Source of the DNA: Auanema rhodensis
Lineage: Eukaryota > Nematoda > Chromadorea > Rhabditida > Rhabditidae
Assembly: GCA_964057225.1 (NCBI GenBank)
Contig: CAXKVF010000075.1
Location: 744,001 to 808,000, forward strand
Reading direction: 5' to 3'
Length of the DNA: 64,000 nucleotides
Shown: one piece after another, positions 51,566 through 64,000 of the stretch
How positions within the stretch are numbered: position 1 is the stretch's first letter
Layout: the number at the start of each line of letters is the position of its first letter
Notes under the pieces: generated by a model
What the model was told of the DNA's origin: nothing
Database searches by the model: none
Seen by the model: only the letters and a program-made list of their open reading frames with translations
Translations under genes and position numbers: made by a program

Positions 51566-53324
51566 CTAAAAACAAATTTTTATTGATATTGGTGCATGGT
51601 AACCATGACTTTGAAATTTACGTGAACTTTAATTTATGCTAATTAAATGTACACGTGATGTGCACTTGGTATGTAACTCGCTTCACGTGAAAGATAAAGA
51701 GATGCGGTTTTCAAAATTAGATCCCTCATGTCCATATTAGTCTAAAAACAAATTTTTATTGATATTGGTGCATGGTAACCATGACTTTGAAATTTACGTG
51801 AACTTTAATTTATGCTAATTAAATGTACACGTGATGTGCACTTGGTATGTAACTCGCTTCACGTGAAAGATAAAGAGATGCGGTTTTCAAAATTAGATTC
51901 CCCATGTCCATATTAGTCTAAAAACAAATTTTTATTGATATTGGTGCATGGTAACCATGACTTTGAAATTTACGTGAACTTTAATTTATGCTAATTAAAT
52001 GTACACGTGATGTGCATTTGGTATGTAACTCGCTTCACGTGAAAGATAAAGAGATGCGGTTTTCAAAATTAGATTCCCCATGTCCATATTAGTCTAAAAA
52101 CAAATTTTTATTGATATTGGTTCATGGTAACCATGACTTTGAAATTTACGTGAACTTTAATTTATGCTAATTAAATGTACACGTGATGTGCACTTGGTAT
52201 GTAACTCGCTTCACGTGAAAGATAAAGAGATGCGGTTTTCAAAATTAGATTCCCCATGTCCATATTAGTCTAAAAACAAATTTTTATTGATATTGCTTCA
52301 TGGTAACCATGACTTTGAAATTTACGTGAACTTTAATTTATGCTAATTAAATGTACACGTGATGTGCACTTGGTATGTAACTCGCTTCACGTGAAAGATA
52401 AAAAGATGCGGTTTTCAAAATTAGATTCCCCATGTCCATATTAGTCTAAAAACAAATTTTTATTGATATTGGTTCATGGTAACCATGACTTTGAAATTTA
52501 CGTGAACTTTAATTTATGCTAATTAAATGTACACGTGATGTGCACTTGGTATGTAACTCGCTTCACGTGAAAGATAAAGAGATGGGTTTTCAAAATTAGA
52601 TTCCCCATGTCCATATTAGTCTAAAAACAAATTTTTATTGATTTTGGTTCATGGTAACCATGACTTTGAAATTTACGTGAACTTTAATTTATGCTAATTA
52701 AATGTACACGTGATGTGCACTTGGTATGTAACTCGCTTCACGTGAAAGATAAAGAGATGCGGTTTTCAAAATTAGATTCCCCATGTCCATATTAGTCTAA
52801 AAACAAATTTTTATTGATATTGGTTCATGGTAACCATGACTTTGAAATTTACGTGAACTTTAATTTATGCTAATTAAATGTACACGTGATGTGCACTTGG
52901 TATGTAACTCGCTTCACGTGAAAGATAAAGAGATGCGGTTTTCAAAATTAGATTCCACATGTCCATATTAGTCTAAAAACAAATTTTTATTGATATTGGT
53001 GCATGGTAACCATGACTTTGAAATTTACGTGAACTTTAATTTATGCTAATTAAATGTACACGTGATGTGCACTTGGTATGTAACTCGCTTCACGTGAAAG
53101 ATAAAGAGATGCGGTTTTCAAAATTAGATTCCCCATGTCCATATTAGTCTAAAAACAAATTTTTATTGATATTGGTTCATGGTAACCATGACTTTGAAAT
53201 TTACGTGAACTTTAATTTATGCTAATTAAATGTACACGTGATGTGCACTTGGTATGTAACTCGCTTCACGTGAAAGATAAAGAGATGCGGTTTTCAAAAT
53301 TAGATTCCCCATGTCCATATTAGT

Positions 53325-56300
53325 CTAAAAACAAATTTTTATTGATATTGGTTCATGGTAACCATGACTTTGAAATTTACGTGAACTTTAATTCATGCTA
53401 ATTAAATGTACACGTGATGTGCACTTGGTATGTAACTCGCTTCACGTGAAAGATAAAGAGATGCGGTTTTCACAATTAGATTCCCCATGTCCATATTAGT
53501 CTAAAAACAAATTTTTATTGATATTGGTGCATGGTAACCATGACTTTGAAATTTACGTAAACTTTAATTTATGCTAATTAAATGTACACGTGATGTGCAC
53601 TTGGTATGTAACTCGCTTCACGTGAAAGATAAAGAGATGCGGTTTTCAAAATTAGATTCCCCATGTCCATATTAGTCTAAAAACAAATTTTTATTGATAT
53701 TGCTTCATGGTAACCATGACTTTGAAATTTACTTGAACTTTAATTTATGCTAATTAAATGTACACGTGATGTGCACTTGGTATGTAACTCGCTTCACGTG
53801 AAAGATAAAGAGATGCGGTTTTCAAAATTAGATTCCCCATGTCCATATTAGTCTAAAAACAATTTTTTATTGATATTGGTTCATGGTAACCATGACTTTG
53901 AAATTTACGTGAACTTTAATTTATGCTAATTAAATGTACACGTGATGTGCACTTGGTATGTAACTCGCTTCACGTGAAAGATAAAGAGATGCGGTTTTCA
54001 AAATTAGATTCCCCATGTCCATATTAGTCTAAAAACAAATTTTTATTGATATTGCTTCATGGTAACCATGACTTTGAAATTTACGTGAACTTTAATTTAT
54101 GCTAATTAAATGTACACGTGATGTGCACTTGGTATGTAACTCGCTTCACGTGAAAGATAAAGAGATGCGGTGTTCAACATTAGATTCCCCATGTCCATAT
54201 TAATCTAAAAACAAATTTTAATTGATATTGGTTCATGGTAACCATGACTTTGAAATTTACGTGAACTTTAATTTATGCTAATTAAATGTACACGTGATGT
54301 GCACTTGGTATGTAACTCGCTTCACGTGAAAGATAAAGAGATGCGGTTTTCAAAATTAGATTCCCCATGTCCATATTAGTCTAAAAACAAATTTTAATTG
54401 ATATTGGTTCATGGTAACCATGACTTTGAAATTTACGTGAACTTTAATTTATGCTAATTAAATGTACACGTGATGTGCACTTGGTATGTAACTCGCTTCA
54501 CGTGAAAGATAAAGAGATGCGGTTTTCAAAATTAGATTCACCATGTCCATATTAGTCTAAAAACAAATTTTTATTGATATTGGTTCATGGTAACCATGAC
54601 TTTGAATTTTACGTGAACTTTAATTTATGCTAATTAAATGTACACGTGATGTGCACTTGGTATGTAACTCGCTTCATGTGAAAGATAAAGAGATGCGGTT
54701 TTCAAAATTAGATTCCCCATGTCCATATTAGTCTAAAAACAAATTTTTATTGATATTGGTGCATGGTAACCATGACTTTGAAATTTACGTGAACTTTAAT
54801 TTATGCTAATTAAATGTACACGTGATGTGCACTTGGTATGTAACTCGCTTCACGTGACAGATAAAGAGATGCGGTTTTCAAAATTAGATTCCCCATGTCC
54901 ATATTAGTCTAAAAACAAATTTTTATTGATATTGGTTCATGGTAACCATGACTTTGAAATTTACGTGAACTTTAATTCATGCTAATTAAATGTACACGTG
55001 ATGTGCACTTGGTATGTAACTCGCTTCACGTGAAAGATAAAGAGATGCGGTTTTCACAATTAGATTCCCCATGTCCATATTAGTCTAAAAACAAATTTTT
55101 ATTGATATTGGTGCATGGTAACCATGACTTTGAAATTTACGTGAACTTTAATTTATGCTAATTAAATGTACACGTGATGTGCACTTGGTATGTAACTCGC
55201 TTCACGTGAAAGATAAAGAGATGCGGTTTTCAAAATTAGATTCCCCATGTCCATATTAGTCTAAAAACAAATTTTTATTGATATTGCTTCCTGGTAACCA
55301 TGACTTTGAAATTTACGTGAACTTTAATTTATGCTAATTAAATGTACACGTGATGTGCACTTGGTATGTAACTCGCTTCACGTGAAAGATAAAGAGATGC
55401 GGTTTTCAAAATTAGATTCCCCATGTCCATATTAGTCTAAAAACAATTTTTTATTGATATTGGTTCATGGTAACCATGACTTTGAAATTTACGTGAACTT
55501 TAATTTATGCTAATTAAATGTACACGTGATGTGCACTTGGTATGTAACTCGCTTCACGTGAAAGATAAAGAGATGCGGTTTTCAAAATTAGATTCCCCAT
55601 GTCCATATTAGTCTAAAAACAAATTTTTATTGATATTGCTTCATGGTAACCATGACTTTGAAATTTACGTGAACTTTAATTTATGCTAATTAAATGTACA
55701 CGTGATGTGCACTTGGTATGTAACTCGCTTCACGTGAAAGATAAAGAGATGCGGTTTTCAAAATTAGATTCCCCATGTCCATATTAGTCTAAAAACAATT
55801 TTTTATTGATATTGGTTCATGGTAACCATGACTTTGAAATTTACGTGAACTTTAATTTATGCTAATTAAATGTACACGTGATGTGCACTTGGTATGTAAC
55901 TCGCTTCACGTGAAAGATAAAGAGATGCGGTTTTCAAAATTAGATTCCCCATGTCCATATTAGTCTAAAAACAAATTTTTATTGATATTGCTTCATGGTA
56001 ACCATGACTTTGAAATTTACGTGAACTTTAATTTATGCTAATTAAATGTACACGTGATGTGCACTTGGTATGTAACTCGCTTCACGTGAAAGATAAAGAG
56101 ATGCGGTTTTCAAAATTAGATTCCCCATGTCCATATTAGTCTAAAAACAAATTTTAATTGATATTGGTTCATGGTAACCATGACTTTGAAATTTACGTGA
56201 ACTTTAATTTATGCTAATTAAATGTACACGTGATGTGCACTTGGTATGTAACTCGCTTCACGTGAAAGATAAAGAGATGCGGTTTTCAAAATTAGATTCC

Positions 56301-56492
56301 CCATGTCCATATTAGTCTAAAAACAAATTTTAATTGATATTGGTTCATGGTAACCATGACTTTGAAATTTACGTGAACTTTAATTTATGCTAATTAAATG
56401 TACACGTGATGTGCACTTGGTATGTAACTCGCTTCACGTGAAAGATAAAGAGATGCGGTTTTCAAAATTAGATTCCCCATGTCCATATTAGT
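53325..56492 (+). repeat. 9-monomer repeat and an expanded second copy
   Basis: The AATTCATGC/TTCACAATT monomer at 53325 recurs at 54909 (offset 1,584 bp), followed in both by GGTGC, GCTTC, CAATTTTTT and GCTTC monomers, then TTTTAATTG monomers. In the second copy the CAATTTTTT/GCTTC dimer is repeated once more (55437-56140). The first copy carries several private changes near 54170-54210. Confidence 0.75.
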
Positions 56493-59400
56493 CTAAAAAC
56501 AAATTTTTATTGATATTGGTTCATGGTAACCATGACTTTGAAATTTACGTGAACTTTAATTTATGCTAATTAAATGTACACGTGATGTGCACTTGGTATG
56601 TAACTCGCTTCACGTGAAAGATAAAGAGATGCGGTTTTCAAAATTAGATTCCCCATGTCCATATTAGTCTAAAAACAAATTTTTATTGATATTGCTTCAT
56701 GGTAACCATGACTTTGAAATTTACGTGAACTTTAATTTATGCTAATTAAATGTACACGTGATGTGCACTTGGTATGTAACTCGCTTCACGTGAAAGATAA
56801 AGAGATGCGGTTTTCAAAATTAGATTCCCCATGTCCATATTAGTCTAAAAACAAATTTTAATTGATATTGGTTCATGGTAACCATGACTTTGAAATTTAC
56901 GTGAACTTTAATTTATGCTAATTAAATGTACACGTGATGTGCACTTGGTATGTAACTCGCTTCACGTGAAAGATAAAGAGATGCGGTTTTCAAAATTAGA
57001 TTCCCCATGTCCATATTAGTCTAAAAACAAATTTTTATTGATATTGGTGCATGGTAACCATGACTTTGAAATTTACGTGAACTTTAATTTATGCTAATTA
57101 AATGTACACGTGATGTGCACTTGGTATGTAACTCGCTTCACGTGAAAGATAAAGAGATGCGGTTTTCAAAATTAGATTCCCCATGTCCATATTAGTCTAA
57201 AAACAAATTTTTATTGATATTGGTTCATGGTAACCATGACTTTGAAATTTACGTGAACTTTAATTTATGCTAATTAAATGTACACGTGATGTGCACTTGG
57301 TATGTAACTCGCTTCACGTGAAAGATAAAGAGATGCGGTTTTCAAAATTAGATTCCCCATGTCCATATTAGTCTAAAAACAAATTTTTATTGATATTGCT
57401 TCATGGTAACCATGACTTTGAAATTTACGTGAACTTTAATTTATGCTAATTAAATGTACACGTGATGTGCACTTGGTATGTAACTCGCTTCACGTGAAAG
57501 ATAAAGAGATGCGGTTTTCAAAATTAGATTCCCCATGTCCATATTAGTCTAAAAACAAATTTTTATTGATATTGGTTCATGGTAACCATGACTTTGAAAT
57601 TTACGTGAACTTTAATTTATGCTAATTAAATGTACACGTGATGTGTACTTGGTATGTAACTCGCTTCACGTGAAAGATAAAGAGATGCGGTTTTCAAAAT
57701 TAGATGCCCCATGTCCATATTAGTCTAAAAACAAATTTTTATTGATATTGCTTCATGGTAACCATGACTTTGAAATTTACGTGAACTTTAATTTATGCTA
57801 ATTAAATGTACACGTGATGTGCACTTGGTATGTAACTCGCTTCACGTGAAAGATAAAGAGATGCGGTTTTCAAAATTAGATTCCCCATGTCCATATTAGT
57901 CTAAAAACAAATTTTTATTGATATTGGTTCATGGTAACCATGACTTTGAAATTTACGTGAACTTTAATTTATGCTAATTAAATGTACACGTGATGTGTAC
58001 TTGGTATGTAACTCGCTTCACGTGAAAGATAAAGAGATGCGGTTTTCAAAATTAGATGCCCCATGTCCATATTAGTCTAAAAACAAATTTTTATTGATAT
58101 TGCTTCATGGTAACCATGACTTTGAAATTTACGTGAACTTTAATTTATGCTAATTAAATGTACACGTGATGTGCACTTGGTATGTAACTCGCTTCACGTG
58201 AAAGATAAAGAGATGCGGTTTTCAAAATTAGATTCCCCATGTCCATATTAGTCTAAAAACAAATTTTTATTGATATTGGTTCATGGTAACCATGACTTTG
58301 AAATTTACGTGAACTTTAATTTATGCTAATTAAATGTACACGTGATGTGCACTTGGTATGTAACTCGCTTCACGTGAAAGATAAAGAGATGCGGTTTTCA
58401 AAATTGGATTCCCCATGTCCATATTAGTCTAAAAACAAATTTTTATTGATATTGCTTCATGGTAACCATGACTTTGAAATTTACGTGAACTTTAATTTAT
58501 GCAAATTAATGTACACGTGATGTGCACTTGGTATGTAACTCGCTTCAAGTGAAAGATAAAGAGATGCGGTTTTCAAAATTAGATTCCCCATGTCCATATT
58601 AGTCTAAAAACAAATTTTTATTGATATTGCTTCATGGTAACCATGACTTTGAAATTTACGTGAACTTTAATTTATGATAATTAAATGTACACGTGATGTG
58701 CACTTGGTATGTAACTCGCTTCACGTGAAAGATAAAGAGATGCGGTTTTCAAAATTAGATTCCCCATGTCCATATTAGTCTAAAAACAAATTTTTATTGA
58801 TATTGCTTCATGGTAACCATGACTTTGAAATTTACGTGAACTTTAATTTATGCTAATTAAATGTACACGTGATGTGCACTTGGTATGTAACTCGCTTCAC
58901 GTGAAAGATAAAGAGATGCGGTTTTCAAAATTAGATTCCCCATGTCCATATTAGTCTAAAAACAATTTTTTATTGATATTGGTTCATGGTAACCATGACT
59001 TTGAAATTTACGTGAACTTTAATTTATGCTCATTAAATGTACACATGATGTGCACTTGGTATGTAACTCGCTTCACGTGAAAGATAAAGAGATGCGGTTT
59101 TCAAAATTAGATTCCCCATGTCCATATTAGTCTAAAAACAAATTTTTATTGATATTGGTGCATGGTAACCATGACTTTGAAATTTACGTGAACTTTAATT
59201 TATGCTAATTAAATGTACACGTGATGTGCACTTGGTATGTAACTCGCTTCACGTGAAAGATAAAGAGATGCGGTTTTCAAAATTAGATTCCCCATGTCCA
59301 TATTAGTCTAAAAACAAATTTTTATTGATATTGCTTCATGGTAACCATGACTTTGAAATTTACGTGAACTTTAATTTATGCTAATTAAATGTACACGTGA

Positions 59401-59659
59401 TGTGCACTTGGTATGTAACTCGCTTCACGTGAAAGATAAAGAGATGCGGTTTTCAAAATTAGATTCCCCATGTCCATATTAGTCTAAAAACAAATTTTTA
59501 TTGATATTGGTTCATGGTAACCATGACTTTGAAATTTACGTGAACTTTAATTTATGCTAATTAAATGTACACGTGATGTGCACTTGGTATGTAACTCGCT
59601 TCACGTGAAAGATAAAGAGATGCGGTTTTCAAAATTAGATTCCCCATGTCCATATTAGT

Positions 59660-61417
59660 CTAAAAACAAATTTTTATTGATATTGGTGCATGGTAACCAT
59701 GACTTTGAATTTTACGTGAACTTTAATTTATGCTAATTAAATGTACACGTGATGTGCACTTGGTATGTAACTCGCTTCACGTGAAAGATAAAGAGATGCG
59801 GTTTTCAAAATTAGATTCCCCATGTCCATATTAGTCTAAAAACAAATTTTTATTGATATTGGTTCATGGTAACCATGACTTTGAAATTTACGTGAACTTT
59901 AATTTATGCTAATTAAATGTACACGTGATGTGTACTTGGTATGTAACTCGCTTCACGTGAAAGATAAAGAGATGCGGTTTTCAAAATTAGATGCCCCATG
60001 TCCATATTAGTCTAAAAACAAATTTTTATTGATATTGCTTCATGGTAACCATGACTTTGAAATTTACGTGAACTTTAATTTATGCTAATTAAATGTACAC
60101 GTGATGTGCACTTGGTATGTAACTCGCTTCACGTGAAAGATAAAGAGATGCGGTTTTCAAAATTAGATTCCCCATGTCCATATTAGTCTAAAAACAAATT
60201 TTTATTGATATTGGTTCATGGTAACCATGACTTTGAAATTTACGTGAACTTTAATTTATGCTAATTAAATGTACACGTGATGTGCACTTAGTATGTAACT
60301 CGCTTCACGTGAAAGATAAAGAGATGCGGTTTTCAAAATTGGATTCCCCATGTCCATATTAGTCTAAAAACAAATTTTTATTGATATTGCTTCATGGTAA
60401 CCATGACTTTGAAATTTACGTGAACTTTAATTCATGCAAATTAATGTACACGTGATGTGCACTTGGTATGTAACTCGCTTCAAGTGAAAGATAAAGAGAT
60501 GCGGTTTTCAAAATTAGATTCCCCATGTCCATATTAGTCTAAAAACAAATTTTTATTGATATTGGTGCATGGTAACCATGACTTTGAATTTTACGTGAAC
60601 TTTAATTTATGCTAATTAAATGTACACGTGATGTGCACTTGGTATGTAACTCGCTTCACGTGAAAGATAAAGAGATGCGGTTTTCAAAATTAGATTCCCC
60701 ATGTCCATATTAGTCTAAAAACAAATTTTTATTGATATTGGTTCATGGTAACCATGACTTTGAAATTTACGTGAACTTTAATTTATGCTAATTAAATGTA
60801 CACGTGATGTGTACTTGGTATGTAACTCGCTTCACGTGAAAGATAAAGAGATGCGGTTTTCAAAATTAGATGCCCCATGTCCATATTAGTCTAAAAACAA
60901 ATTTTTATTGATATTGCTTCATGGTAACCATGACTTTGAAATTTACGTGAACTTTAATTTATGCTAATTAAATGTACACGTGATGTGCACTTGGTATGTA
61001 ACTCGCTTCACGTGAAAGATAAAGAGATGCGGTTTTCAAAATTAGATTCCCCATGTCCATATTAGTCTAAAAACAAATTTTTATTGATATTGGTTCATGG
61101 TAACCATGACTTTGAAATTTACGTGAACTTTAATTTATGCTAATTAAATGTACACGTGATGTGCACTTAGTATGTAACTCGCTTCACGTGAAAGATAAAG
61201 AGATGCGGTTTTCAAAATTGGATTCCCCATGTCCATATTAGTCTAAAAACAAATTTTTATTGATATTGCTTCATGGTAACCATGACTTTGAAATTTACGT
61301 GAACTTTAATTTATGCAAATTAATGTACACGTGATGTGCACTTGGTATGTAACTCGCTTCAAGTGAAAGATAAAGAGATGCGGTTTTCAAAATTAGATTC
61401 CCCATGTCCATATTAGT
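59660..61417 (+). repeat. 5-monomer higher-order repeat of 879 bp, two copies
   Basis: Units 59660-60538 and 60539-61417 each hold a GAATTTT monomer, a GTGTACTT/GATGCCCC monomer, a GCTTC monomer, a CACTTAGTATG/TTGGATT monomer and a 175-bp monomer with GCAAATTAATG and CAAGTG. The unit is 879 rather than 880 bp because of that deletion. A third start at 61418 is of another type. Confidence 0.88.
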
Positions 61418-62824
61418 CTAAAAACAAATTTTTATTGATATTGCTTCATGGTAACCATGACTTTGAAATTTACGTGAACTTTAATTTATTCTAATTAAAT
61501 GTACACGTGATGTGCACTTGGTATGTAACTCGCTTCACGTGAAAGATAAAGAGATGCGGTTTTCAAAATTAGATTCCCCATGTCCATATTAGTCTAAAAA
61601 CAAATTTTTATTGATATTAGTTCATGGTAACCATGACTTTCAAATTTACGTGAACTTTAATTTATGCTAATTAAATGTACACGTGATGTGCACTTGGTAT
61701 GTAACTCGCTTCACGTGAAAGATAAAGAGATGCGGTTTTCAAAATTAGATTCCCCATGTCCATATTAGTCTAAAAACAAATTTTTATTGATATTGGTGCA
61801 TGGTAACCATGACTTTGAATTTTACGTGAACTTTAATTTATGCTAATTAAATGTACACGTGATGTGCACTTGGTATGTAACTCGCTTCACGTGAACGATA
61901 AAGAGATGCGGTTTTCAAAATTAGATTCCCCATGTCCATATTAGTCTAAAAACAAATTTTTATTGATATTGGTTCATGGTAACCATGACTTTGAAATTTA
62001 CGTGAACTTTAATTTATGCTAATTAAATGTACACGTGATGTGCACTTGGTATGTAACTCGCTTCACGTGAAAGATAAAGAGATGCGGTTTTCAAAATTAG
62101 ATTCCCCATGTCCATATTAGTCTAAAAACAAATTTTTATTGATATTGGTTCATGGTAACCATGACTTTGAAATTTACGTGAACTTTAATTTATGCTAATT
62201 AAATGTACACGTGATGTGCACTTGGTATGTAACTCGCTTCACGTGAAAGATAAAGAGATGCGGTTTTCAAAATTAGATTCCCCATGTCCATATTAGTCTA
62301 AAAACAAATTTTTATTGATATTGGTTCATGGTAACCATGACTTTGAAATGTACGTGAACTTTAATTTATGCTAATTAAATGTACACGTGATGTGCACTTG
62401 GTATGTAACTCGCTTCACGTGAAAGATAAAGAGATGCGGTTTTCAAAATTGGATTCCCCATGTCCATATTAGTCTAAAAACAAATTTTTATTGATATTGC
62501 TTCATGGTAACCATGACTTTGAAATTTACGTGAACTTTAATTTATGCAAATTAATGTACACGTGATGTGCACTTGGTATGTAACTCGCTTCACGTGAAAG
62601 ATAAAGAGATGCGGTTTTCAAAATTAAATTCCCCATGTCCATATTAGTCTAAAAACAAATTTTTATTGATATTGCTTCATGGTAACCATGACTTTGAAAT
62701 TTACGTGAACTTTAATTTATTCTAATTAAATGTACACGTGATGTGCACTTGGTATGTAACTCGCTTCACGTGAAAGATAAAGAGATGCGGTTTTCAAAAT
62801 TAGATTCCCCATGTCCATATTAGT

Positions 62825-63880
62825 CTAAAAACAAATTTTTATTGATATTGGTTCATGGTAACCATGACTTTGAAATTTACGTGAACTTTAATTTATGCTA
62901 ATTAAATGTACACGTGATGTGCACTTGGTATGTAACTCGCTTCGCGTGAAAGATAAAGAGATGCGGTTTTCAAAATTAGATGCCCCATGTCCATATTAGT
63001 CTAAAAACAAATTTTTATTGATATTGCTTCATGGTAACCATGACTTTGAAATTTACGTGAACTTTAATTTATGCTAATTAAATGTACACGTGATGTGCAC
63101 TTGGTATGTAACTCGCTTCACGTGAAAGATAAAGAGATGCGGTTTTCAAAATTAGATTCCCCATGTCCATATTAGTCTAAAAACAAATTTTTATTGATAT
63201 TAGTTCATGGTAACCATGACTTTCAAATTTACGTGAACTTTAATTTATGCTAATTAAATGTACACGTGATGTGCACTTGGTATGTAACTCGCTTCACGTG
63301 AAAGATAAAGAGATGCGGTTTTCAAAATTAGATTCCCCATGTCCATATTAGTCTAAAAACAAATTTTTATTGATATTGGTTCATGGTAACCATGACTTTG
63401 AAATTTACGTGAACTTTAATTTATGCTAATTAAATGTACACGTGATGTGCACTTGGTATGTAACTCGCTTCGCGTGAAAGATAAAGAGATGCGGTTTTCA
63501 AAATTAGATGCCCCATGTCCATATTAGTCTAAAAACAAATTTTTATTGATATTGCTTCATGGTAACCATGACTTTGAAATTTACGTGAACTTTAATTTAT
63601 GCTAATTAAATGTACACGTGATGTGCACTTGGTATGTAACTCGCTTCACGTGAAAGATAAAGAGATGCGGTTTTCAAAATTAGATTCCCCATGTCCATAT
63701 TAGTCTAAAAACAAATTTTTATTGATATTAGTTCGTGGTAACCATGACTTTCAAATTTACGTGAACTTTAATTTATGCTAATTAAATGTACACGTGATGT
63801 GCACTTGGTATGTAACTCGCTTCACGTGAAAGATAAAGAGATGCGGTTTTCAAAATTAGATTCCCCATGTCCATATTAGT
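62825..63880 (+). repeat. 3-monomer higher-order repeat, two copies
   Basis: Units 62825-63352 and 63353-63880 (528 bp) have the order TTCGCGTG/GATGCCCC, GCTTC, and GATATTAGTTC with TTTCAAATT. The second unit has a private GTTCGTGG change near 63731. Confidence 0.85.
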
Positions 63881-64000
63881 CTAAAAACAAATTTTTATTG
63901 ATATTGCTTCATGGTAACCATGACTTTGAAATTTACGTGAACTTTAATTTATGCTAATTAAATGTACACGTGATGTGCACTTGGTATGTAACTCGCTTCA

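Larger units (their letters stand above)
47964..64000 (+). repeat. 176-bp satellite array, right arm
   Basis: Continuation of the same array in the same orientation. The first base after the inserted element resumes the interrupted monomer exactly in phase once a 4-bp duplication is subtracted. Five one-base deletions occur here: GATGGG for GATGCGG near 52584, and four copies of a GCAAATTAATG allele near 58502, 60436, 61315 and 62546. Divergence is a little higher towards the right end, for example near 54170-54210 and 58500-59050. The window ends 120 bp into a monomer. No gene is visible in this arm. Confidence 0.98.

Overview
The window is eukaryotic satellite DNA interrupted by one young LTR retrotransposon. 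Both flanks are a single head-to-tail array of a 176-bp, AT-rich (about 32% GC) monomer. With the element and its 4-bp target-site duplication removed, the array is 59,953 bp. That equals 340 monomers plus 120 bp, less seven single-base deletions, so every base outside the element is accounted for and no host gene, RNA gene or CRISPR array is present. Such an array suggests centromeric or other constitutive heterochromatin. The organism is probably an invertebrate animal. A Gypsy-type element and a primer-binding site that looks like tRNA-Pro would fit, for example, a nematode, but the species cannot be named from this window.

Layout: 1-43920 satellite; 43921-47963 retrotransposon on the minus strand; 47964-64000 satellite in the same phase and orientation. 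Linked diagnostic variants show local higher-order repeats (HORs) of 3, 4, 5, 7, 8, 9, 10 and 13 monomers. No single HOR covers the array. One 13-mer occurs twice in tandem near 1.2-5.8 kb and again about 25 kb away, near 28.5-30.8 kb.

The element is 4,043 bp, with two 477-bp LTRs that I read as identical, a GTGC target-site duplication, a primer-binding site directly after the 5' LTR and a purine tract directly before the 3' LTR. Its one ORF (905 aa) is a Gag with a CCHC knuckle, then an aspartic protease (DTGS), then only the first ~45 residues of reverse transcriptase, joined in frame to the GPY/F-type C-terminal end of integrase. The RT catalytic core, RNase H and the integrase zinc and DDE core are missing. 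It looks like a recently moved internal-deletion derivative that needs a full-length partner to supply RT and integrase.

The least expected feature is in the element's 424-nt leader. Five short inverted repeats share one 7-nt core (CGTATAG in the RNA sense) but have different, self-complementary stems. Two of them sit on longer bulged stems. A 10-bp hairpin with a different loop and a homopolymer A/U hairpin lie between them. Same loop with compensating stems is what a selected RNA structure looks like; a packaging, dimerisation or Gag-recognition signal is a reasonable hypothesis.
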